From Shewanella algidipiscicola (GTDB lineage Bacteria; Pseudomonadota; Gammaproteobacteria; Enterobacterales; Shewanellaceae): DNA of 64,000 bases. The notes beneath the pieces were generated by a model. It ran no database searches. It saw only the letters and a program-made list of their open reading frames with translations, and was not told where the DNA came from. Positions 26,424 to 34,629 of the stretch are shown here, in pieces. The stretch's first letter is position 1, and each line of letters begins with the position of its first letter. The position numbers were made by a program, and so were the translations under genes. The stretch lies in the NCBI RefSeq assembly GCF_003605125.1, contig NZ_QPQT01000019.1, positions 1 to 64,000 of the forward strand, in the 5' to 3' direction.

Positions 26424-28370
26424 ATGAGTGCAGTTGAACATAATGCCTCTGCAGATCGCAGTGACGCATCACTTGCGAGCGATAGACCTATGCCATTTGA
26501 GCGCATAGTGACACTTTTTGGCTATGGGATCCTCGCCATTGCTGTCGCACTCTCGGCATTTCAGATCTGGCAAGGTATAACCTCGACAATATCGGCCACC
26601 TACTTTCGCCCTACCCACCTCACCTGGGTGTTGGTGCTGATTTTTTTACATTATCCACTAGTCGCTAATCGCTATAGCAAGCTGTACCTCTCTGGGCGTG
26701 TGGTCGACCTGGTATTATGCGCTGCCGCCGTGTTTGCCGGTTACCGTCTGTGGATATTTGATTACAACGATATCGATCATCTGCTGTATGGCTTAGGCAG
26801 CGCCGATCTTATCGCGGGCTGCGTCTTGCTGGGATTATTGATGGAGGGATGTCGCCGTACGGTAGGCCCGGTTATGGTATTGATAGCGCTACTCTTTCTT
26901 AGTTATAGCGCTTTTGGTGATATGTTACCTGGCGCGCTAGCGACTAAGGCCTATTCATTACAAGAGCTGATACAGTTTCAGGTTTATTCCGCCAATGGCG
27001 TGTTCGGCTCCGCCTTAGGGATCGCCGCCACCACAGTGTTTATCTTTGTGCTATTTGGCGCCTTTTTAGAGGTGACAGGCGCTGGTAAGTTTTTTATCGA
27101 TCTGGCTTTTTCGATTGCCGGAAAATACCGCGGTGGCCCGGCAAAGGCCGCGGTACTGGCTTCGGCGGGTTTAGGCTCCATTTCAGGTTCGGCCATCGCC
27201 AATACCGTTACCACAGGTTCGGTCACTATTCCCATGATGAAAAAGCTCGGGTATACCCCGGAGCAATCGGCGGGGATTGAGGCCGCAGCTTCCACGGGTG
27301 GACAAATCATGCCTCCTATCATGGGTGCTGGCGCCTTTGTTATGGCGCAATTTACTGGCGTGCCTTATAGCGACATCATGTTGGCCTCGATAGCACCTGC
27401 CATCTTGTACTTTTTCTGTACCTTGCTCTATGTGCATCTGATGGCCTGTAAGCTCAACTTGCGGGCTCAAAGCCGCACCGAAGCGGTGATCACCGTCATG
27501 AAAGATGGCGCCCATCACCTTATTCCTTTAGTGCTGATCACTGTGCTGCTGATGCTGGCGTATTCACCGCTGTTGGTGGGCGTGGCGGGCTGCGCAGCAA
27601 TCTTATTAACAGCAGGGCTGCGTAAACATAGCCGCATCGGCTTACGTAAATTTATCTCAGGCATGAAAAACGGGGCGCTATTGGCGCTGCCTATCTCGGT
27701 GGCGTGTGGCGCGGCGGGGATCATTGTTGGCGTTGTCGGCCAAACAGGTATTGGTTTGCAATTTACCCAGTTTGTGATGGATTTTTCCGGTGGCTATATG
27801 TTGGTAGCACTGGGACTGGTCAGCATTGTGGCCTTAGTGCTGGGGATGGGTCTACCGGTAACGGCGGCATATATTGTGCTTGCCGTGATGGCCGTGCCTA
27901 TGCTGGGCGACTTTGGCTTACCCCTATTGACTGCCCATCTGATTGTATTTTGGCTGTCACAAACCTCCAATGTCACACCGCCTATCGCGCTGGCGGCCTT
28001 CGCTGGTGCCGGTGTGGCAAACGCCAACCCGATGAAGTCATCGGTAGAAGCCTTTAAGTTAGCCGGTGGCCTGTTTATCATCCCCATCATGATGGCTTAT
28101 ACTGACCTACTTAATCCCGATGTTAGTTGGCTAGGCTTTCTATTTGCGATAGCACAAACCAGCACCATCATAGTCGCATTGGCTATCGCTATCGAAGGCT
28201 ATATGCTGCGTAGGCTGACCCTAATAGAGCGATTGGTGGCCCTGTTTATTGTCCCCTTGGTACTCTTTAATCCATTTAATTTAGGCATAGCTGGTGTCGC
28301 AGCATTACTGGTATTGCTAGCCATACAGTGGCAAAGCCGCGATGTGATTAAGCGTTCAGATAATCACTAA
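26424..28370 (+). CDS. TRAP transporter fused membrane subunit (DctQM type)
   Basis: Large inner-membrane protein of 648 residues, the fused small (Q) and large (M) subunits usual for TAXI systems. About residues 30-170 form the DctQ-like part; the rest is the DctM-like transport domain with 'LGSISGSAIANTVTTGSVTI', 'AASTGGQIMPPIMGAGAFVM' and 'QTSNVTPPIALAAFAGAG'. It imports the ligand with sodium or protons. It should be co-transcribed with the binding protein, but 378 bases and a MITE-like repeat lie between them. AAGGATTT precedes the ATG. Confidence 0.93.
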   Translation: MSAVEHNASADRSDASLASDRPMPFERIVTLFGYGILAIAVALSAFQIWQGITSTISATYFRPTHLTWVLVLIFLHYPLVANRYSKLYLSGRVVDLVLCAAAVFAGYRLWIFDYNDIDHLLYGLGSADLIAGCVLLGLLMEGCRRTVGPVMVLIALLFLSYSAFGDMLPGALATKAYSLQELIQFQVYSANGVFGSALGIAATTVFIFVLFGAFLEVTGAGKFFIDLAFSIAGKYRGGPAKAAVLASAGLGSISGSAIANTVTTGSVTIPMMKKLGYTPEQSAGIEAAASTGGQIMPPIMGAGAFVMAQFTGVPYSDIMLASIAPAILYFFCTLLYVHLMACKLNLRAQSRTEAVITVMKDGAHHLIPLVLITVLLMLAYSPLLVGVAGCAAILLTAGLRKHSRIGLRKFISGMKNGALLALPISVACGAAGIIVGVVGQTGIGLQFTQFVMDFSGGYMLVALGLVSIVALVLGMGLPVTAAYIVLAVMAVPMLGDFGLPLLTAHLIVFWLSQTSNVTPPIALAAFAGAGVANANPMKSSVEAFKLAGGLFIIPIMMAYTDLLNPDVSWLGFLFAIAQTSTIIVALAIAIEGYMLRRLTLIERLVALFIVPLVLFNPFNLGIAGVAALLVLLAIQWQSRDVIKRSDNH

Positions 28371-28553
28371 CCGCCGTTGATGAGCGCGCCAAGGTCATCA
28401 TGCCTTGTCGCGCTAACGCCTTAACCTAAGATAATGACCTAGAATAAACTTATTGTGATAATTGCCGATTTAAGTGGTCGGCGTATAAGTATGGCATCAT
28501 ACTGAAAGTTAACATGCTATCATCAATCATCCGCCACATTTAAGGGGCCAGCC

Positions 28554-28877
28554 ATGTTGGTTACATTTAAGACCAAGTACTATTCTGACATCACCATGTT
28601 TGGCGATGTTGCTACCCGTTTACTGCAAATGATGGGACACAGTACCATAGTGCCCGGTGCCATCGCGGCCGCCGATGTCCCCGCTGCATTGCAAAAATTA
28701 TCGGCGGCTATTTCGGCGCTCCCCACTGTCGATGAAGCCGCTCGCACACAGCTCGATGCCGATAATGAAGAAGAGGAGGACGATGCGCCGGAAGTCAGCT
28801 TACGCCACCGCGCCTTACCACTTATCGCCTTACTCGAGTCGGCGCAAGAGTCGCAAAGCTACGTCATGTGGGAATAA
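28554..28877 (+). CDS. DUF1840 family protein
   Basis: Cytoplasmic protein of 107 residues. 'MLVTFKTKYYSDITMFGDVA' is the typical beginning of DUF1840 proteins, and the C-terminal 'LRHRALPLIALLESAQ' closes the domain. A run of acidic residues (about 80-93, 'ADNEEEEDDAPEV') links the two halves. The function of the family is unknown. Good ribosome site (AGGGGCC) before the ATG. It converges on the LysR gene with only a four-base gap. Confidence 0.88.
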   Translation: MLVTFKTKYYSDITMFGDVATRLLQMMGHSTIVPGAIAAADVPAALQKLSAAISALPTVDEAARTQLDADNEEEEDDAPEVSLRHRALPLIALLESAQESQSYVMWE

Positions 28878-28881
28878 CACC

Positions 28882-29826
28882 CTAAATCGGCTCGCAACGG
28901 GCCAATTCGGTTAGCAGCATTTCACGCCCCTCATTCTGTACATGAGATAAAAAGGCCTGTGCTATCGCCGAGGGCCGTTTCGACTTTAGCCATAAAAAAT
29001 ACCAATTGGAGTTAATAGGCAAGGATTTCACCCGCAACTGAGCCAGCCCCATATGGCCGCCAAACGTGAGGGTATGGGCTGATAATATACTCACCCCTAA
29101 ACCAGACATCACCGAATGTTTAATGGCTTCGTTACTCTCAATGGTCATCTTCACATTAAGCTTAACGCCTTGTTTGCTCATGAAGTTTTCGATGGCTAAA
29201 CGGGTACCGGAACCGTTCTCACGCATTAAAAAAGGCGCCTCACATAACTGGGCTAACGACACCTCCGCTTGCTGCACCAACGGATGCTCTTCGTGGGCAA
29301 TGGCAACCAGTGGATTATTAAAAAATTCGATGCTCTCGGTATTAAGGTCGCCCGGTGGATGACTAAAGACATAAAAATCATCAATGCCTTGTTTAAGCCG
29401 TTCGATGATCTGTTGGCGGTTACCCACATTTAATTGCACGCTGATATTGGGGTAACGCTTACAAAATGGCCCTAACAGATGCGGAATAAAGTATTTTGCG
29501 GTGGTCACCACCGCCAAGCGAAGCGTTCCTGACTTCAACTCCCCCATGTCTGACAACGACATCTCTAAGCGAGAAAAACTGTCTAATACCTCGGTGGCTG
29601 TTTTCACCACCTCTAATCCCGCTTCGGTAAACACCACTTTTCTGCCCACGATGTTATACAAAGCCAGCCCGACTACGTCGGCCAGTTTTTTTAATTGCAT
29701 CGAGATTGTCGGCTGAGTCAGGTGCAATTGCTGCGCGGCGCCACTGACGCTGCCGCTATCATATACCGCTAACAAAATCTCCATCTGCCGCAGGGTGCCT
29801 AAATGGGCTTGTAATCTGAGTGACAT
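28882..29826 (-). CDS. LysR-type regulator, CbbR/CysB-like
   Basis: Transcription regulator of 314 residues. An N-terminal winged helix-turn-helix occupies about residues 8-65 ('GSVSGAAQQLHLTQPTISMQ'), followed by a substrate-binding-like effector domain to about 300. It diverges from the small membrane protein/sbtA/purE/purK operon, and the 130-base gap holds a perfect palindrome of the T-N11-A type (29839-29856), the usual arrangement for a LysR protein controlling its neighbour. Relatives (CbbR, CmpR) control carbon-fixation and bicarbonate-uptake genes, which fits the transporter beside it. The effector is unknown. Confidence 0.9.
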   Translation of the reverse strand: MSLRLQAHLGTLRQMEILLAVYDSGSVSGAAQQLHLTQPTISMQLKKLADVVGLALYNIVGRKVVFTEAGLEVVKTATEVLDSFSRLEMSLSDMGELKSGTLRLAVVTTAKYFIPHLLGPFCKRYPNISVQLNVGNRQQIIERLKQGIDDFYVFSHPPGDLNTESIEFFNNPLVAIAHEEHPLVQQAEVSLAQLCEAPFLMRENGSGTRLAIENFMSKQGVKLNVKMTIESNEAIKHSVMSGLGVSILSAHTLTFGGHMGLAQLRVKSLPINSNWYFLWLKSKRPSAIAQAFLSHVQNEGREMLLTELARCEPI

Positions 29827-29838
29827 GGCTGACCTTTA

Positions 29839-29856
29839 TATAGATTTTTATCTATA
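29839..29856. promoter_or_regulatory. LysR-type operator in the divergent promoter
   Basis: TATAGAT-TTTT-ATCTATA is a perfect 7-bp inverted repeat with a T-N11-A core, thirteen bases upstream of the LysR start. A degenerate second copy (ATCTATTTTTATATATAG) follows around 29871-29888. Two such sites between divergent genes are typical of LysR control. Confidence 0.65.
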
Positions 29857-29960
29857 GAGTAACTAATAAATATCTATTTTTATATATAGCCTGTTTTTGG
29901 CAAGATTACCGCATAAATTTGGTGACCGATAGCAATCGGCCGCAAACAAGCGAGGATGGG

Positions 29961-30221
29961 ATGAAACAGATCATTGAACAAATACGACAAGACCGCGCGC
30001 TGTTATTTAGTTTACTGGTTGCTACAGGTGTGGGCGCACTTGGCGGCGTAGCTAACATACAGGGCCACAATGGTGGCGGACTGCTTCTGTCTGCTGGCGC
30101 GGTTTTCACCCTATGCGCAGTCACTCTTTTCAATCGACTCACCTCATCATCGCGCCGCCAACGTCAGCCTCTGGCGTCAACAACGCAGGTCAAGCTCACC
30201 TCTGACTTAAGCGGAAGCTAA
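29961..30221 (+). CDS. Small two-helix membrane protein linked to SbtA
   Basis: About 86 residues starting at the ATG at 29961 (SD GAGG seven bases upstream); the frame is open 14 codons further. Two hydrophobic segments ('LLFSLLVATGVGALGGVANI' and 'GGLLLSAGAVFTLCAVTLF') are joined by a short Gly-rich turn, followed by a basic, Ser/Gln-rich tail of about 28 residues. The stop is one base before the SbtA-like start, so the genes are coupled. I recognise no family. By position it may be a subunit or regulator of the bicarbonate transporter, a role played by the PII-like SbtB in cyanobacteria, which it does not resemble. Confidence 0.75.
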   Translation: MKQIIEQIRQDRALLFSLLVATGVGALGGVANIQGHNGGGLLLSAGAVFTLCAVTLFNRLTSSSRRQRQPLASTTQVKLTSDLSGS

Positions 30222-30222
30222 T

Positions 30223-31155
30223 ATGCAACTCGACATTACCATCGCATTTTTCATCTTAGGAGCGTTAGCCACATTATTGAAATCCAATGTGCAATTTCCT
30301 AAGGCGCTCTATCAAGCTTTGACCCTATTCTTATTAATCGCCATCGGCCTAAAAGGTGGCGTAGCGCTGGCCAAATATGGCTCTAGCGCACTATTACCCC
30401 AGTCGATGTGGGTCATCGCAATGGGGTTAATATTGCCACTTATCGCCTTTCCCATTTTACGCTTTATCGGCCAACTTAACCGCGCCGATAGCGCCTCAAT
30501 TGCTGCCCATTATGGCTCGGTAAGCATTGGTACCTATGCGGTCGCGGTGGCATTTTTAGAATCGCAACATATCAGTTATGAAGCCTATTTCCCGCTGTTT
30601 GTGGTGTTACTGGAGATCCCTGCGATTGCCGTCGGTATCGCCCTTGCCCAAGAAAAAGGCCAGCAAGTGAAGTGGCGCGTATTACTGCATGAAGTGTTTT
30701 GTAATCAAAGCTTAATCCTACTTGTGGGGGCGCTGGTTATGGGTTACTGGGGCGCCGACCGAATAGGCTCTATCACGCCGCTGTTCTTTGACCTGTTCCA
30801 TGGTGTCTTGGCATTGTTCTTATTAGAGATGGGGATGATGGCGGCCAGTCGAATTCAGGCGCTAAAACAGATGGGCAGCTTTATTCTGGCATTTGGCGTG
30901 GCCATGCCCTTAATTGGCGGTTTCATCGGCTGCTTACTGGGGCTCTATTTAGGGCTGTCCAATGGCGGTGCTATCTTATTGGCCACCTTAGGCGCCAGCG
31001 CATCTTATATTGCGGTGCCTGCGGCGATGCGCGTTGCCATTCCCCGGGCCGACCATAGCCTGTCGGTCACCTATTCGTTAGCAATCACCTTCCCGTTCAA
31101 CGTACTGGTCGGTATCCCCACTTATGCACTATTTACACATTGGTTAACAACTTAA
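30223..31155 (+). CDS. SbtA-like sodium-dependent bicarbonate transporter
   Basis: Inner-membrane protein of 310 residues with about ten hydrophobic segments. The sequence around 'LIAIGLKGGVALAKYGSSAL' and 'AAHYGSVSIGTYAVAVAFL' is that of the SbtA (DUF897) family, Na+/bicarbonate symporters first described in cyanobacteria. It sits between the small membrane protein and purE, nine bases from the latter. This suggests that its bicarbonate supports PurK, whose substrate is bicarbonate. The transport activity of proteobacterial members is less well established than in cyanobacteria. Confidence 0.85.
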   Translation: MQLDITIAFFILGALATLLKSNVQFPKALYQALTLFLLIAIGLKGGVALAKYGSSALLPQSMWVIAMGLILPLIAFPILRFIGQLNRADSASIAAHYGSVSIGTYAVAVAFLESQHISYEAYFPLFVVLLEIPAIAVGIALAQEKGQQVKWRVLLHEVFCNQSLILLVGALVMGYWGADRIGSITPLFFDLFHGVLALFLLEMGMMAASRIQALKQMGSFILAFGVAMPLIGGFIGCLLGLYLGLSNGGAILLATLGASASYIAVPAAMRVAIPRADHSLSVTYSLAITFPFNVLVGIPTYALFTHWLTT

Positions 31156-31164
31156 GAGGCAGCA

Positions 31165-31647
31165 ATGACACAAGCTAAAGTCGCAATAATTATGGGCTCA
31201 CAAAGTGATTGGCCCACCATGAAAAATGCAACCACTGTGCTCGATGCACTAAAGATAAGCTACCACACACAAGTGGTATCGGCGCATCGTACCCCTGAGC
31301 GTCTGGTCGAATTTAGCCATAATGCGGCTAAAGAGGGCATAGAGGTGATCATTGCTGGCGCTGGCGGCGCCGCACACCTACCCGGCATGACTGCCGCGAT
31401 GACCCACCTGCCCGTAATTGCGGTGCCGGTGTCGAGTAAATCTTTAAAAGGAATGGACAGTTTGCTGTCTATCGTGCAAATGCCGAAAGGGGTTGCTGTG
31501 GCCACCCAAGCGATTGGCGAGTCGGGTGCCTTTAATGCCGGCCTGATGGCAGCGCAAATATTGGCACTGGGTGATAGCGCTTTAACTCAGCGGCTTATCG
31601 ATTGGAGAGCTTCACAAACTGCCAGCGTGCCTTTGGAGGTAGAATAA
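31165..31647 (+). CDS. purE: 5-(carboxyamino)imidazole ribonucleotide mutase
   Basis: Purine biosynthesis enzyme that rearranges N5-CAIR to CAIR. It has 160 residues, the class I length. 'IIMGSQSDWPTMKNA' near the N-terminus and 'SAHRTPERLVEF' with the catalytic histidine are intact, as is 'GAGGAAHLPGM'. It is the third gene of the LysR-controlled operon; its stop overlaps the purK start by one base (TAATG). AGAGGCAGCA precedes the ATG. I see no PurR-like box nearby, so control through the LysR site is more likely. Confidence 0.97.
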   Translation: MTQAKVAIIMGSQSDWPTMKNATTVLDALKISYHTQVVSAHRTPERLVEFSHNAAKEGIEVIIAGAGGAAHLPGMTAAMTHLPVIAVPVSSKSLKGMDSLLSIVQMPKGVAVATQAIGESGAFNAGLMAAQILALGDSALTQRLIDWRASQTASVPLEVE

Positions 31648-32741
31648 TGCGTATTGGCATCATTGGCTGCGGTCAATTAGCCCGCATGCTGGCACTGGCG
31701 GGGCTCCCTTTGGGGCTCAAGTTTAGCTTTGTGGCCGATACTGGCAGCGATACGGATTTAAGCTGCGTAGAAGGTTTAGGACTGATTGCCCCATGGCAAG
31801 CGGGTGATAACCTTGCAGACCTTTATGATGCCTTAGGTCAGCCTGATGCTTTCACGGTAGAAAAGGAGCAGGTCGACCTCAACTTACTGCACGGCTTAAC
31901 CGCATTTTGCCGTTTCGCGCCGAGCGTCAATAGCGTTGCCCATTGCAAAAGCCGTATCGAGGAAAAACAGCTGCTAGCCCAACTTCAGATCCCTAGTGCA
32001 CCTTTTTGCTATGGTATCGACTTAAACCAAAGCGCCAAAGAGCTTGGTCTACCCATGGTGCTTAAATCCTTACATGACGGCTATGACGGCAAAAACCAGT
32101 GGCTAGTCAAAGATGATAGACAACTAACACAGCTCGCTGCCAGCCCACCCCAAACGGACTATCTGGCAGAGCAGTGGGTAGCGTTTGACCGGGAAGTATC
32201 GCTTATCGGTGTGCGCAGCACGACGGGCGACACCCAGCTTTACCCGCTAACCGAAAATGTGCACCATCAAGGGATCTTAGTGCGCTCCATCGCCCCAGCT
32301 CAGGGGATAACGCCTCTGATGCAACAAACCGCCGAAGATTATATGCGGGCGATTTTTGACGCCCTGCCCTATGTGGGCGTGCTCGCCATGGAGTTATTTG
32401 TGGTGGGAGATAAACTACTGGTTAACGAGCTGGCTCCTAGAGTGCATAACAGCGGCCACTGGACACAGCTGGGCGCCATGACCTGTCAATTTGAAAACCA
32501 CCTAAGGGCGATAGCCGGTCTGCCGCTAGGGGCAACGCAAGCTCAAGGCGCGACGGCAATGCTCAATTTACTGGGCACAGCTGCAGCGCCAAGGGAGGCG
32601 CTTACCACCAATGCCAGTTTGCACTGGTATAACAAGACGCCACAACCTCAACGAAAAGTGGGCCATATCAACATTAATGCCTGCGACCATGCGCAATTAC
32701 AGCAGCAGATCGCACAAGTTGAAGCTCGCTTGTCCCGTTAG
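31647..32741 (+). CDS. purK: 5-(carboxyamino)imidazole ribonucleotide synthase
   Basis: ATP-grasp enzyme of 364 residues that joins bicarbonate to AIR to give N5-CAIR, the PurE substrate. Start ATG at 31647 shares a base with the purE stop and gives the standard beginning 'MRIGIIGCGQLARMLALAG'; the frame is open 15 codons upstream inside purE. The ATP-grasp region contains 'LPMVLKSLHDGYDGKNQWL' and 'VNELAPRVHNSGHWT'. Its need for bicarbonate gives meaning to the transporter gene two positions upstream. Confidence 0.97.
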   Translation: MRIGIIGCGQLARMLALAGLPLGLKFSFVADTGSDTDLSCVEGLGLIAPWQAGDNLADLYDALGQPDAFTVEKEQVDLNLLHGLTAFCRFAPSVNSVAHCKSRIEEKQLLAQLQIPSAPFCYGIDLNQSAKELGLPMVLKSLHDGYDGKNQWLVKDDRQLTQLAASPPQTDYLAEQWVAFDREVSLIGVRSTTGDTQLYPLTENVHHQGILVRSIAPAQGITPLMQQTAEDYMRAIFDALPYVGVLAMELFVVGDKLLVNELAPRVHNSGHWTQLGAMTCQFENHLRAIAGLPLGATQAQGATAMLNLLGTAAAPREALTTNASLHWYNKTPQPQRKVGHININACDHAQLQQQIAQVEARLSR

Positions 32742-32788
32742 CGCCACTCGTCAGACAACGGCGCTTTAGGGCTGTCGCTCAACCACAC

Positions 32789-33037
32789 TTAATGCTGTGG
32801 TTGGGCGCCATTTCGGACAATATCTTTACCCGTATCAAACACCTCTTGGGTTACCCAACGGGCAAGCAATAACTTGTGGTTATTGCCAAACACCGCCACA
32901 AAGTGACGACCGTCGGCATTATTGGTCGCCATGCCAATCCCAACGACCCCTTCTAAACCTAACCCACCCTGCTCAACAGCGGCAATAAAGCGGCGTAACT
33001 CGGTTAAATTGTCGATCACATCGTGTTCATTATTCAT
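32789..33037 (-). CDS. Small hypothetical protein
   Basis: An 82-residue cytoplasmic protein that converges on purK. It reads 'MNNEHDVIDNLTELRRFIAA' at the start, then a Gly-rich strand region ('GVVGIGMATNNADGRHF') and 'NHKLLLARWVTQEVFDTG'. The helix-strand mixture looks like a real small folded protein, but I recognise no family. Its stop codon overlaps the perfect hairpin CAACCACA/TGTGGTTG (32780-32803) that probably ends both convergent transcripts. Confidence 0.6.
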   Translation of the reverse strand: MNNEHDVIDNLTELRRFIAAVEQGGLGLEGVVGIGMATNNADGRHFVAVFGNNHKLLLARWVTQEVFDTGKDIVRNGAQPQH

Positions 33038-33346
33038 CTATTCACTACTCTTATCGTCACAACTGACCTGCATTGGCTCAAATGGAGCTGAGGTTCAGTC
33101 TGTATCTGTATCACTTTGAGCGGCGTACTTTACCGTAAAGTGGGGGACAATGTGAACTCTCAGTATTGCACTATCATCATTGGCTAAGGCGGCAGAGATT
33201 CTATTGCGGCCATTTATCTGCCACTTATAACTAATACTTGGGATCGATAGCCAAGTATTATAACTAAAAATAACCTTTAGGGGTTTAACTCTGATTAAAC
33301 ATCCCGATATTAACCAGTATCACGCCAGTAAAACCAAGGAAATCAC
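33038..33346. promoter_or_regulatory. Intergenic region with 9-bp inverted repeat upstream of yghU
   Basis: No gene seen. At 33233-33259, AATACTTGG and CCAAGTATT form a perfect inverted repeat with a nine-base spacer, about 90 bases before the yghU start. Its size and position fit an operator, but the regulator is unknown. Confidence 0.45.
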
Positions 33347-34204
33347 ATGACACAGGAATATACGCCCCCCAAAGTATGGACAATGGATAGAGAGAGCGGC
33401 GGCAAATGGGCCAGTATTAATCGCCCCGATTCTGGCGCCAGACACCAACAAGCCTTGCCAGTAGGCAAGCATCCTTTGCAACTGCATTCGTTGGCCACCC
33501 CTAACGGCCAAAAAGTCACTATCATGCTGGAGGAACTCTTGGCTAAAGGTGTTAGCGCCGCCGAATACGATGCCTACACCATAGATATTGGCGAGGGCGA
33601 GCAATTCTCATCAGGCTTTGTCGCCATCAACCCCAACTCGAAAATTCCTGCCCTCGTCGATAACTCGGGTGATGAGCCGATAAGAGTGTTTGAGTCGGGC
33701 GCCATCTTGCTTTATTTAGCCGACAAATTTGGCCACTTTATCCCTAAAGATCACGCCGCCCGCACTGAGACACTCAATTGGTTATTTTGGCTACAAGGCT
33801 CGGCGCCTTACTTGGGTGGCGGGTTCGGCCACTTCTATGCCTATGCGCCTGAAAAATTTGAGTACCCCATCAATCGCTTCACCATGGAAGTGAAACGCCA
33901 ATTAGACGTGCTAGATAAACAGTTAGCCAACAACACCTACATTGCAGGCGATGAATACAGCATTGCCGATATGGCCATTTGGACTTGGTACGGTAACTTA
34001 GTGCTTGGCCATTTATATGATGCCGCCGAATTCTTAGCGGTAGACTCTTATACTCATGTCGTTCGCTGGGCCAACAATGTCGCCGCCAGACCCGCAGTGC
34101 AGCGCGGTCGTATCGTCAACCGCACATGGGGCGAAACGTGGGAGCAACTCGATGAGCGCCACAGCGCCAGCGATATAGACCAAGTGCTAAATCAGCGTCC
34201 TTAG
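33347..34204 (+). CDS. yghU: Glutathione S-transferase / disulfide-bond oxidoreductase YghU
   Basis: Nu-class glutathione transferase of 285 residues, very close in layout to E. coli YghU (288). An N-terminal extension ('PPKVWTMDRESGGKWASI') precedes the thioredoxin-like domain ('HSLATPNGQKVTIMLEEL', 'NPNSKIPALVD', 'VFESGAILLYLADKFG'), then the all-helical domain ('YSIADMAIWTWYGNLVLG') and a conserved tail. YghU has disulfide reductase and peroxidase activity with two glutathiones. Single gene, terminated at 34283-34318. Confidence 0.92.
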   Translation: MTQEYTPPKVWTMDRESGGKWASINRPDSGARHQQALPVGKHPLQLHSLATPNGQKVTIMLEELLAKGVSAAEYDAYTIDIGEGEQFSSGFVAINPNSKIPALVDNSGDEPIRVFESGAILLYLADKFGHFIPKDHAARTETLNWLFWLQGSAPYLGGGFGHFYAYAPEKFEYPINRFTMEVKRQLDVLDKQLANNTYIAGDEYSIADMAIWTWYGNLVLGHLYDAAEFLAVDSYTHVVRWANNVAARPAVQRGRIVNRTWGETWEQLDERHSASDIDQVLNQRP

Positions 34205-34282
34205 GCTAACGTCGCGTGATTACGCCATGAATCGATTACCATTGAATTAAAAAATATCACCAAAAAATTGAGCGTTAAACTT

Positions 34283-34318
34283 AATGCCAGTCAGTTAAGT
34301 TGACTGGTATTTTTTTTC
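34283..34318 (+). terminator. Intrinsic terminator after yghU
   Basis: AATGCCAGTCA and TGACTGGTATT form a stem (one G-U pair) followed by eight or nine T, 80 bases after the stop. Confidence 0.85.
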
Positions 34319-34560
34319 TGGAATATCGCCTTCAGTATTATTACGCTTTCGGCCTGTTCATAAAAACGCTTCACCTAACCAGAAATAACGACAGGAGTTG
34401 ACCATAGGTATCTTGAATTTTTGGCTGATTAGCTCCCCCTAGAAGTTCAGTGAATGCATAAGTTTCTGCTAACAGTTAAAAAGACAAAAAATAGTTAAGG
34501 TTTCAAATTAATTAGGTTAATTGTTGACGATTCATAGGTTTGTGAGGCAAAGATAAAAAA
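34319..34560. other. Intergenic region without recognised gene
   Basis: About 240 bases between two terminators of convergent units. Nothing recognisable. Confidence 0.35.
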
Positions 34561-34590
34561 AACCGAATTCTAAAATAGAATTCGGTTTTT
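34561..34590. terminator. Terminator of the envelope operon (bidirectional)
   Basis: AACCGAATTCTA-AAA-TAGAATTCGGTT, a 12-bp perfect stem, flanked by seven A on the left and TTTTT on the right. On the minus strand it lies 40 bases after the last gene of the operon at 34630. Confidence 0.88.
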
Positions 34591-34629
34591 GAAATGCTAT
34601 AACTTCAATGTTTTATTTATAACTAAAGG

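Noticed and set aside
28882..28914. Overlap of DUF1840 and LysR gene ends as an antisense control device
   Set aside because: The genes converge with a four-base gap, which is common; nothing suggests regulation.
34205..34629. Possible CRISPR-like spacing of hairpins
   Set aside because: Only two unrelated terminator hairpins are present; there is no repeated unit and no cas gene in the window.
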